Shown: positions 1 through 7,800 of the stretch, in pieces
Layout: each line of letters starts with the position of its first letter
Position numbering within the stretch: the stretch's first letter is position 1
Virus record (IMG/VR): IMGVR_UViG_3300023176_007781
Coordinates: 27,209-91,208 of that record
Reading direction: 5' to 3' (one strand)
Source: a virus
Length of the DNA: 64,000 bases
Notes under the pieces: model-generated
What the model was told of the DNA's origin: nothing
The model's input: the letters and a program-made list of their open reading frames with translations, nothing else
Databases searched by the model: none
Position numbers and translations under genes: made by a program

Positions 1-193
1 TAATTGATTGCTCAGAAAATTCTTTGCCGTAACAGTTGACTATATTAGGTGGATTTTCCCAGCTGTACTGTTTAAAAGTATTTAATTCATATACTAATTT
101 CATATTAAAACCAACAATCATACCCAAAACTAAAGACAAAAACAAAGCTGAAAAAATAACCACCATGTCTGTTTTTTCACTTTTTTCAATCAT
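1..193 (-). CDS. Partial single-pass membrane protein, cut by the window edge
   Basis: An open frame runs from an ATG at 193 to the window start, giving about 64 residues of a longer protein. It begins MIEKSEKTDM and is followed by one hydrophobic segment at about residues 11-30 (VVIFSALFLSLVLGMIVGF). A polar region containing a cysteine comes next. The layout suggests a type II membrane protein with its C-terminal part outside the cytoplasm, but the rest is missing and I recognise no family. The ATG overlaps the TGA of the preceding lipoprotein gene (ATGA), so the two are probably translationally coupled. A spanin or other envelope protein is possible but unsupported. Confidence 0.6.
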   Translation of the reverse strand, partial: MIEKSEKTDMVVIFSALFLSLVLGMIVGFNMKLVYELNTFKQYSWENPPNIVNCYGKEFSEQSI

Positions 194-1734
194 TCTCCAC
201 ACCCTCTGACAGCATATTTTACATTAATTGTTTGCCCTGGTTCCGGCACACTGTCTTCAAAAAATGAAACTTTGTTATCATCTTCAATGTATTCCCAATC
301 AGCACTTATCTGACCGTTGACTGTAACTTCTATTGTTTCAATTAAAACATCATTTTCACTAAGCGGAAAAAATCTAGAAGTACTTACTTCTTCAGCTAAA
401 TCTTGCAATTGCATCCCCCAATCTTCCGCACAAATAGAGTACCATTTTCCTCCGTAATGATTGATTAATTCATGGTAACCATAACCTGGTTGAGCAACGT
501 TATAACCCCAACTACTAAGTTGGCACCCGTTAGGTATATCACCTATTACACCGTACGGTATAAAATCACCAGCTGGTTTCAAACTATCAAAAAATGTAGT
601 ATATGTTTGCCAACCATTGTACGACCAATCTTGCTCATCAGAAACATATATTACAACTAGTTTAGAATCTGTTCTAAAAAATGGGCTCCCGGGACCACTG
701 TATAAACCATTAGACAATGACTGAAAAGACATTTCTATACCCTGTTCTATACCACTTCCGCCTATTCCTGGCATTAAAAGCTGTGCCAATACATTTGAAG
801 CATTTGGAGTACTATTACTTACGATCGTAGTAAATGAAGGATCATCAGTTGTGATAACTGCTATGTGAAAATCAGCACCAACATTAAAAAATGCATTTAC
901 GAAAACGCCAGTATTGTTAGCCAAATTAGTTTGAAAACGGTTCATTGAGCCTGAGTTATCAATTACCCACAATATATCTAAAACTGGTACCTCATCTTGG
1001 ACCCAAGTTTCATCATACCATTGTTCAACTTCTCCATAACCCTTTTGAGTAATTTGGTATTCCGCTTTCTGTGGATCATTACTGGTAATTTTTATAATAC
1101 TTTCATCATTACCAATATCGTTTGGTATATAAGAAACTAAAAAGTCTAACTGGTGCGTAGGTTGTATTACCCACGGCGTAGATGGCAATGTGCCATTTTC
1201 TAAAATTATATCCACTGGTGAATTTACTAATTGATCTAGATCTTCAATTATCAAATCTAGATTGCCACTATTTTCTATCGTTATACGTTCTTCAATATCA
1301 CAGCCGATTGTGATGTCTCCCCAATCAATAGTTTCTGGCTCTATATTTAGCACTGGGGCGTCGCCGTAACCTTCAAGTGTAACTTCTACAGTGGTCGTTT
1401 CCTCATCGCTGCTGATTATTCTTACTATTCCTCCATTTGCTTCATAAGTTTCAGGCGTATAGTCAACTTTTAATTCCACTATTTCATCGATGCCTATAAC
1501 AAGTGGTATATTTGTATCAATAGAGAATCTACTATTACCAGAAATTAACTCGGGGGACAAGATTTCTAAATCAGAGTCCCCCGAATTTATAATATATATG
1601 TTTTCACTTGCGTTTTCATGCCCCGACAGCAAATGGCCAAAATCAATGTGCTGTGGATGAACTAATAATGTCGGTTGTTTTGGATCAGTTTTTATGACAC
1701 CATAATCAACACAGCCTAACGCAAGAAATAACAT
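190..1734 (-). CDS. VWA-domain lipoprotein with two ASH-like domains
   Basis: The 514-residue protein starts at the ATG at 1734, because the GTG nine bases upstream is part of the strong ribosome site GGGAGGTG. The N-terminus MLFLALGC contains a lipobox with Cys8, so the product is probably an outer-envelope lipoprotein, although the signal peptide is unusually short and has no basic residue. Two repeats at about residues 25-125 and 130-235 have the HIDFG/TIDWGD openings and the xNSGxxDL core of ASPM-SPD2-Hydin (choice-of-anchor D) domains. A von Willebrand A domain follows at about 250-420 with the MIDAS motif DNSGSM near residues 259-264 and a later YVSDEQDWS. Such domain combinations are common in Myxococcota and Bdellovibrionota secreted proteins and unusual in phages, so host capture is likely. 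It could alter the surface of the infected cell, but its role is unknown. Confidence 0.82.
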   Translation of the reverse strand: MLFLALGCVDYGVIKTDPKQPTLLVHPQHIDFGHLLSGHENASENIYIINSGDSDLEILSPELISGNSRFSIDTNIPLVIGIDEIVELKVDYTPETYEANGGIVRIISSDEETTTVEVTLEGYGDAPVLNIEPETIDWGDITIGCDIEERITIENSGNLDLIIEDLDQLVNSPVDIILENGTLPSTPWVIQPTHQLDFLVSYIPNDIGNDESIIKITSNDPQKAEYQITQKGYGEVEQWYDETWVQDEVPVLDILWVIDNSGSMNRFQTNLANNTGVFVNAFFNVGADFHIAVITTDDPSFTTIVSNSTPNASNVLAQLLMPGIGGSGIEQGIEMSFQSLSNGLYSGPGSPFFRTDSKLVVIYVSDEQDWSYNGWQTYTTFFDSLKPAGDFIPYGVIGDIPNGCQLSSWGYNVAQPGYGYHELINHYGGKWYSICAEDWGMQLQDLAEEVSTSRFFPLSENDVLIETIEVTVNGQISADWEYIEDDNKVSFFEDSVPEPGQTINVKYAVRGCGE

Positions 1735-1785
1735 ACATAACACCTCCCTTAAAAATAAGTCACTAATTATAAGTATTGTGAAATA

Positions 1786-2007
1786 TTATTTAATTTGTAA
1801 AATGCAAGTCCGGTCAAAATGAAAATGGTTTTTTATGCTATTGACAAATTTTACCCACGTGTTTGTGTCATACTCAGGATACTCTAAATGTTTTTTATTT
1901 GCCCGTATACAACTTATAATATATTCTATTTCATCATAAAATATATTAATCTCAGTATCATAAATAGCAATTAGAAAATTAAAATAGTTTTTAATGTTTT
2001 TATTCAT
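1786..2007 (-). CDS. Small hypothetical protein
   Basis: This 73-residue protein is rich in Asn, Ile, Tyr and Phe and contains no motif I recognise. Its ATG overlaps the TGA of the gene before it (ATGA), which supports it as a real, translationally coupled reading frame. No signal peptide or clear transmembrane helix is visible. Its function is unknown. Confidence 0.6.
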   Translation of the reverse strand: MNKNIKNYFNFLIAIYDTEINIFYDEIEYIISCIRANKKHLEYPEYDTNTWVKFVNSIKNHFHFDRTCILQIK

Positions 2008-2270
2008 TTATCACCCCATGTTTGCCATAGTAAATCTTCATTAGCGTTTCTATCAAACTTTCTTTCTATATCAGTTTCCCAATAACATAACTTTTGACGT
2101 TCACCGTTAATTTCTATAACGTAACATGGGCCTAAGCTGACAGTAGGTTTTACTTCTACTATCTTTGCTAAGTATGGCTGTGTTTTCTTTCTTTTGATAT
2201 GAGTTAAGTCGACTACAAATTTTTGTGTCAAAATAACCCAGTCATTTACTTTGTATGCTGGAGTTTGCAT
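2004..2270 (-). CDS. Small SH3-like beta-barrel protein
   Basis: The 88-residue protein has the layout of small phage SH3/KOW-like proteins: YKVNDWVIL near the N-terminus, a central AKIVEVKP strand, and a hydrophobic-polar alternation through CYVIEINGERQKLCYW. Similar short proteins occur near 4.7 kb and between 15.8 and 16.6 kb in this window. The frame overlaps the upstream gene by 29 bases and no later methionine is available, so this start is the only reasonable one. Such proteins often sit near phage virion genes, but their role is generally unknown. The fold is inferred from pattern only. Confidence 0.62.
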   Translation of the reverse strand: MQTPAYKVNDWVILTQKFVVDLTHIKRKKTQPYLAKIVEVKPTVSLGPCYVIEINGERQKLCYWETDIERKFDRNANEDLLWQTWGDK

Positions 2271-2826
2271 GTTTAACCTCGTTGTGTAAGTAAGTTTTTT
2301 GATTGTTAGGATTTGAACCTAAAACAAAATCTTTTATAGATCCTATGTTACCATTTACACCACAATCAATTTTTATTTTATTTCTAAAATTTAATATTAT
2401 GTTCTTATTATAGCAGTAAAAATCTTTACCATGCACATTAACTTGTTTGTTAATTTTACGTGCATAACTATTCCATGATTTAGAATGCATTAGATACACA
2501 TCATCATTTGACAACAGTTTAATTACATAGTATTTGTTATCACCAATAAAATTCTTAGTTTTTGAAACAGGGAACAGCCCATCATCATTTAACAAAGTAA
2601 ATAATTCAAAATGTGCAATAATATATTTTCGTTCATCAAATAAAAGTATATCACCATTTCTTAATTCTAATTTTGCTAAATCTACCTTTGTGTAATTTTT
2701 ATTTTTTTGTTTAAAATAATCCCAAGTAGGAATAACATTTAACTTGTTTTCTAACATTAAATTATAAAATTCCGTTTGAAATTTTTTACCTCTTTTAGCA
2801 CGATCAGTATTTTCATTATATAACAT
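2242..2826 (-). CDS. Hypothetical protein
   Basis: This 194-residue protein has a basic N-terminal third, then alternating hydrophobic and polar segments suggesting beta strands (ELRNGDILLFDERKYII), and a polar C-terminus. I recognise no family. A GGAGA ribosome site lies six bases before the ATG, and a promoter-like element (CTATAA, 17 bp, TATAAT) lies directly upstream. It is therefore probably the first gene of the transcription unit that continues through the small SH3-like gene to the VWA lipoprotein. Confidence 0.7.
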   Translation of the reverse strand: MLYNENTDRAKRGKKFQTEFYNLMLENKLNVIPTWDYFKQKNKNYTKVDLAKLELRNGDILLFDERKYIIAHFELFTLLNDDGLFPVSKTKNFIGDNKYYVIKLLSNDDVYLMHSKSWNSYARKINKQVNVHGKDFYCYNKNIILNFRNKIKIDCGVNGNIGSIKDFVLGSNPNNQKTYLHNEVKHANSSIQSK

Positions 2827-2842
2827 ATATTCTCCATATATG

Positions 2843-2871
2843 ATTATATAATATAGTACAACATTTTATAG
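2843..2871 (-). promoter_or_regulatory. Promoter-like element upstream of the 2242-2826 gene
   Basis: On the minus strand a -35-like CTATAA (2866-2871) and a -10 TATAAT (2843-2848) are separated by exactly 17 bases. It is nearly identical to the element at 3772-3800, including the spacer. The ribosome site and start codon follow at once. Confidence 0.6.
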
Positions 2872-3750
2872 AATATTTTTTAAAATATTGTTTATAAAAT
2901 AATAATAAAAAGGATTTATTTTATCTTTACCCTTATCTAGGTTTTTTTCACAAATAATCATGTTATTAATTATTGATTCAATATTACTCTTGTAAAAAGC
3001 ATCAGTTGCAATATTATTAACGATATTTTCAAATTGACTTTCACTATCAAAAAACAAAACAGTTTTTGTATCAAAATATTCTTGTATAACATCATTTGCA
3101 CCCCAGTAAATTGGGATTGAGCCTCTTAATAAGCAGTCAACTATTTTTTCTGACATGTAACCTGGGGTATGTATGTTTTCTATTATTATTGAATATTGAT
3201 TATTTTCAAATATGCTTTTTTTATCTTCCACCCACGTGCTAGATGGGTATAAAACAAAATTATTATTAATAACATTTCTTCTGTTTTTTATTTTATCATA
3301 TATGTGATGCCTTAACCTATGACCAATTAAAAAATTTTTTTTACCTGGCATGAAACTTATTTTATTTTGCTTTGTTAACAAATAATTTTCTTTTTTCTTT
3401 TCAATGGGTAATGGTTCACACCAATTTATAAAAACTGGTATATTGTATTTTTTTGTTGGTGGCACATTGGAAAAGGCTTCGTGCGCAAACATTCTTTTTT
3501 GAGTGCTGACAAAAAAATCAAAATCTTTTGATATTTGCTCATAAAATAAATTAATTTTACTTATTTCATGTACTTCTTTAGAAATATATATTTTGCAGTT
3601 ACTTTCAATATATTTTAAATTATTTCTATATTGTTCCGGATATTCATCAATACATACAAATACAGCTGTTTGTTTTCCTAAATTTTCAATTACATTGGTT
3701 TCCCACGTATTTTGTTCGCTAAAACATATATTTGTATACGACGTAATCAT
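2866..3750 (-). CDS. GT10-family (alpha-1,3-fucosyltransferase-like) glycosyltransferase
   Basis: The 294-residue protein carries the C-terminal signature of glycosyltransferase family 10: a sugar-nucleotide region with IENIHTPGYMSEK at about residues 190-202 (Glu191 and the EK pair match the family's ENS...TEK motif), then LLRGSIPIYWG at about 207-217. The N-terminal half is a divergent acceptor domain. No membrane anchor is visible, so it probably acts in the cytoplasm, transferring fucose or a related sugar. The start at 3750 follows an excellent AGGGGGTG ribosome site; the longer frame from 3783 begins inside the promoter. Phage GT10 enzymes could modify host surface sugar, a virion glycoprotein or DNA, and the sequence does not say which. 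Confidence 0.85.
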   Translation of the reverse strand: MITSYTNICFSEQNTWETNVIENLGKQTAVFVCIDEYPEQYRNNLKYIESNCKIYISKEVHEISKINLFYEQISKDFDFFVSTQKRMFAHEAFSNVPPTKKYNIPVFINWCEPLPIEKKKENYLLTKQNKISFMPGKKNFLIGHRLRHHIYDKIKNRRNVINNNFVLYPSSTWVEDKKSIFENNQYSIIIENIHTPGYMSEKIVDCLLRGSIPIYWGANDVIQEYFDTKTVLFFDSESQFENIVNNIATDAFYKSNIESIINNMIICEKNLDKGKDKINPFYYYFINNILKNIL

Positions 3751-3771
3751 AGCACCCCCTAACTTTTTATG

Positions 3772-3800
3772 ATTATATAACATAGTATAACATTTTATAA
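3772..3800 (-). promoter_or_regulatory. Promoter-like element upstream of the GT10 gene
   Basis: TTATAA (3795-3800) and TATAAT (3772-3777) on the minus strand are 17 bases apart. The element overlaps the stop codon of the upstream gene. Its spacer is almost the same as in the element at 2843-2871, which suggests a duplicated promoter. Confidence 0.65.
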
Positions 3801-4607
3801 AATTCTTTTCATTTGCAGTGCTGCAGGGTTTGCTATATCGCCTATTAATTCATATATTTCAGTTGGCGTTTCTGTCATATCTATTTCAAAACTACCACCA
3901 AATGCTGGGTGAAAAGTTTGAGGATGAATATCAAATGTTATTTTCCCTTTAGATTTAAGTGTTTTATCAGCTTTTTTAGTCAGCCCACCAGCTGCGTCAT
4001 AAGGAATATTAAATGGTTTCATTTTCTTGTAAAATTTTCCTTTACGCCCGCCAAAAGAATCCCCCATGTCACTAGTTGCGCACAAACAACCTTGACAATT
4101 TGGTACTCTAACAATATATAATGGTGCTTTAAATCTTTTAGCATGCTGTTTACCAAACTCTAAAGCTGCTGCCAGTTCACCAGCAAATGATGCACCAAAT
4201 TCTGACTCTGAATCTGGCGTCACAGCTCCTTTTGGCAACTTAGCTAATCCTTTTGTGCCTATTATTTTTTTAGTTTTCTTTATAGCTGCGTATTCAATTG
4301 AATCTATTATTCTATATAACTCAGCTTCACTCTCAACTACAGCTGCGTCCATTGGTAAAAAAGTATCTAGACCCATTCTTTTACTTACTTCGCCACCAGG
4401 CAACATTCTTTTATCAATACTACATGTAATTTTAGTTGTATTAAATGGAAAATTTGCTGGAGTGTAAGTTTGACCAACAACTGTTCCAGTATTTTGAGGT
4501 ACTGTTTTTGTTTTTCTCTTTCTTTTTGCTTCTGCTAATTGTTTTTTAAAAGCTTTGTAGTTTTTATTTCCAAATATTTGAATAATTCTACTTTTCGTTA
4601 TTAACAT
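3795..4607 (-). CDS. Hypothetical protein with a basic N-terminus
   Basis: The 270-residue protein starts MLITKSRIIQIF and has a strongly basic stretch at about residues 20-36 (AKRKRKTKT), followed by a globular region. It contains FGASFAGELAAALEFGK near residue 130 and a pair of closely spaced cysteines in NCQGCLC near residue 170. The stretch before the alanine-rich helix resembles the second conserved region of ADP-ribosyltransferases, but I cannot find convincing Arg and Glu partners, so I leave it unassigned. An AAGGTGA ribosome site precedes the ATG. The N-terminal helix could be a distant version of the tags seen elsewhere, without a clear L-x-E end. Confidence 0.68.
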   Translation of the reverse strand: MLITKSRIIQIFGNKNYKAFKKQLAEAKRKRKTKTVPQNTGTVVGQTYTPANFPFNTTKITCSIDKRMLPGGEVSKRMGLDTFLPMDAAVVESEAELYRIIDSIEYAAIKKTKKIIGTKGLAKLPKGAVTPDSESEFGASFAGELAAALEFGKQHAKRFKAPLYIVRVPNCQGCLCATSDMGDSFGGRKGKFYKKMKPFNIPYDAAGGLTKKADKTLKSKGKITFDIHPQTFHPAFGGSFEIDMTETPTEIYELIGDIANPAALQMKRIL

Positions 4608-4611
4608 AATA

Positions 4612-4827
4612 TCACCTTAACATGTTTAAATTGTGCATCCATTCTTCATAAAATTTATTTTCTGCAAAAAATACAACTAGCATAGCATTACAATTCATAC
4701 TCAAACACCATCTTTCTTCGCATCCAATAACTATACCAATTAAATTCTTTTTCCTAGTATAATCAGTAGCTACTAACATTCCTTCAAAATAATGATCAAC
4801 ATGTATTTTGGTACTCTTTTCTTTCAT
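4612..4827 (-). CDS. Small SH3-like hypothetical protein
   Basis: The 71-residue protein shows the FEGMLVATDYTRKKNLIGIVIGCEE pattern of short SH3/KOW-like barrels: an opening strand, a basic turn, then a GIVIG strand. It ends with an aromatic helix (FYEEWMHNL). It lies two bases after the giant gene that precedes it and four before the next gene, so it belongs to the same operon. Fold by pattern only; function unknown. Confidence 0.6.
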   Translation of the reverse strand: MKEKSTKIHVDHYFEGMLVATDYTRKKNLIGIVIGCEERWCLSMNCNAMLVVFFAENKFYEEWMHNLNMLR

Positions 4828-4828
4828 A

Positions 4829-7800
4829 TCAATTTTTTATTTTTATTTTAGGTATCAAAATATCAGTGTATGTAGAATTTGAAACTAAATTTGCCAAATC
4901 TTTTGCACTAACAGTTTCCTTTATATCAAAACTTACTGTGTTTAAAAATAATGAACGATACTGTGTATTTTTATAGGCAAAAGCATATAAAATAATAAAA
5001 GCATCTGAAAATAAATAAAATGGTAAATTCATAATATTTATGGTTTCATTAGGCTTAATTAACTCTATTGTTTTGTCTGTCGTAGGTTTTCTTCCGACAA
5101 CTGACATTGGCGCAGCAGTATCAGATTCTTCAGTGCTCTCTGCATTATTAAAATTTTCTAAAGCAGCTCCATACATTTTTTTGTATCTACTCGCAAATGA
5201 ACCAGCAAAAACATCTGATGGGTGTCTTTTGTTTTGCCAGTGACCATCAATACCAGCATGTTTCCAATATTCTATTTGCTTTTTAAAACTTTCAACTTCT
5301 ACAGGATTGTTAAAAATACTTGAATATATTTTTTCTACGTGATTTGATATTCTATATGGCAATGGATTCTCAATATCTTTTTGTAGACTGGCAGAATATT
5401 GAAAGTATTTATCCAATATATAACCATATCCTGTTATGTGATAACAGTAATTAATAAATATATTAATGCTTTCCTTCGCAAGTTTTGAGTTATCTACTAT
5501 GTCCTGCACAAAATGCTTCCATTTAGCCGGCTGTTTTTTCGCCATTTCTTGATGAGCACCAGCGCCGACAAATTTAAAATATGCCCAGAAAAAATCCTCT
5601 GGTACTGCTTCCGTAAACATGTTTTTGTTGCTTAAATAAAAGTTTTTATAATCGTACATATAGTCAATAAAATTAACCTTATCTACAAATTCATCGGAAC
5701 CGTATACAGTAGACCAACTTTCAAATGCTCTTATTTTAGTTTCTGTGCCCGTAATAGTAGCTTTACCGCAAAGATATTCCCACATAGAAAACCCGTCATT
5801 CAAATAAGTATTACTATCAAACAATGGCATACGACTTGCTCCACTTGATTTAAAACCATACAAACCGTAATCTTTTAAATTATTATAAAATATTTTTCCA
5901 TCATATGATATTAAATTAGCATATAGTTTTGCTCCGTGTTGATAATGCACCATAAAATCTTGAACTGCCTTTGGTTTTATTGCTAATGCATTAACAAGAC
6001 CTAAAACTAAGAATCTAGATTCAAACGTAGTGTGATTTAATTTTACAAACTGATTATATATTTTTTCAGTAAAAAGAAAGACTTGCGTTAATATATCGTA
6101 CAAAACTCTATCTTTGCTTTTTACATGATTTAAAAAATTAGAAATTGCTTCTATAATGCGACTTGTCTTTTCTATTTCACTTGGATCGTCTGTTCTTCTT
6201 TGATAAAAATAACCTAACGCATTGATAAATCTAATACCAATTATCCCTTCTAACATGTAGTCATTAAAGTCATTGTATTCTGCATTTTGGCCATCATTAA
6301 CTAGTCTAACAACCTTTTCTATCCCAAGCATAGATTTTGTTTTTTCATAAAACTGAATAAGGTTTTTAAATGAGCTTTCAGAATAAAAGCCTCCAGTAGT
6401 CCCAGTGTGGAATATAGACGACATTATTTTACTTATAAACACATTGTATGTTCTATCTTTATTTGTGTCTCCAATCAGTGCTCGAGATGCATACATTTTT
6501 ATTTCGCTATAGTCACCAAAAGCACTCAGTGTATCTAACATTTCAAATATTTCTTCCATCTCTTGTACATTAAAGTTTGGTTTTTTATACAAGTTTATTT
6601 TTTTATCTATGTTTAAATCCTTAACAGCGTCAGCTCCAAGTATACCTACGTATTTATTTAAAAAAGATTTATTTTCATTAAAATACCAACCAGAGTTATT
6701 TAAACCTCCGTCATTCGCTCGAGGATAAAATGATCTACTTGCATTAATGTGATTATACATATTCTCAAAGTACAATATCCTGAAAGCACTGTTGTTTAAA
6801 TTTTTGCTAAATGTTTTCTTAAAACTTTTCTCCGCTCCTTCCTCTTTCATTCTGTGCTTGTAAAATTTAACCATTAGTTCTTTTAATTCACCCCAGTAAA
6901 CAGTGTTCCAATTAGCCATGTGTTCTTTATCTACTGAAGCTTTGAATAAGTTTCGTAATTTTTCTAAACTTTTGTCTCTTTCCTCGAAAAACTCTGCATT
7001 TTCCTCTGTTTCTTCTATTTCCACATTCTGGAGTCGTAAATCATGTAGAATATTCCCTTTTAAGGAATGTTTTCTTCCAGCACTTAAGTTATAAACATTA
7101 AACAATTCTATTTTTGGATGATCACTTATAAAATTATGTACTGATGCATCTTCATTTTCAGCAAAATATTTTTTAATATAGTCACCAGTTACTTGTTTTG
7201 AAGATTGAGCTATGGAATTTGACATGTCAAATTTACGTTTGAAAGACTTCATAACTTGAGTATGAGCATATTGTACCAAACTGGTATTGTCTGCACTAAA
7301 TAATTGCGTATCATCTAATATACGTTCATCTATGAATGATCTATGTTTATTATCTTCTGCATATTTGTTGTTTATTATTATATCAATGTTTTTATTTTTA
7401 AAAATATTTTCTAACATGTGTTCATATTTTTTTACAAACTTTCTAGAAAAACTAAGAATTTCGGCTGGCGCAAAAACTGGTTTGTTATCGAGTTTCTTAC
7501 ACATAAAATACATCAAACTACCTAAAGACACAGACAAATTAATATCTTTACAATATGCTTTCGGCTGATCAGTTAAGACATAAATCTTATTCTTCGAAGC
7601 TTTTTTTGCTTGTTCCCAAGAACTAAAAGGGTCGATGCCTAAATGAATATTAATTAAATAATTTCCCTCTGTTGGCGCATTACCACCATCGAAGATAGCT
7701 GCCGGACCAATGTCTTTAGGATCCCATAGTTTTGTACTTTTGTCATATTTCAAAGTTAATTTCTTGACAGTTTCTTTGTTTTTGTCTAGTGAGCTTTCGC

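Noticed and set aside
1735-1743. GTG start that would extend the VWA lipoprotein
   Set aside because: The GTG is part of the GGGAGGTG ribosome site of the ATG at 1734.
3751-3783. ATG start that would extend the GT10 protein by 11 residues
   Set aside because: It lies within a promoter-like element, and a much better ribosome site precedes the ATG at 3750.
3795-4607. ADP-ribosyltransferase in the basic 270-residue protein
   Set aside because: One segment (FGASFAGELAAALEFGK) resembles the second ART region, but the Arg or His and the Glu partners could not be found.
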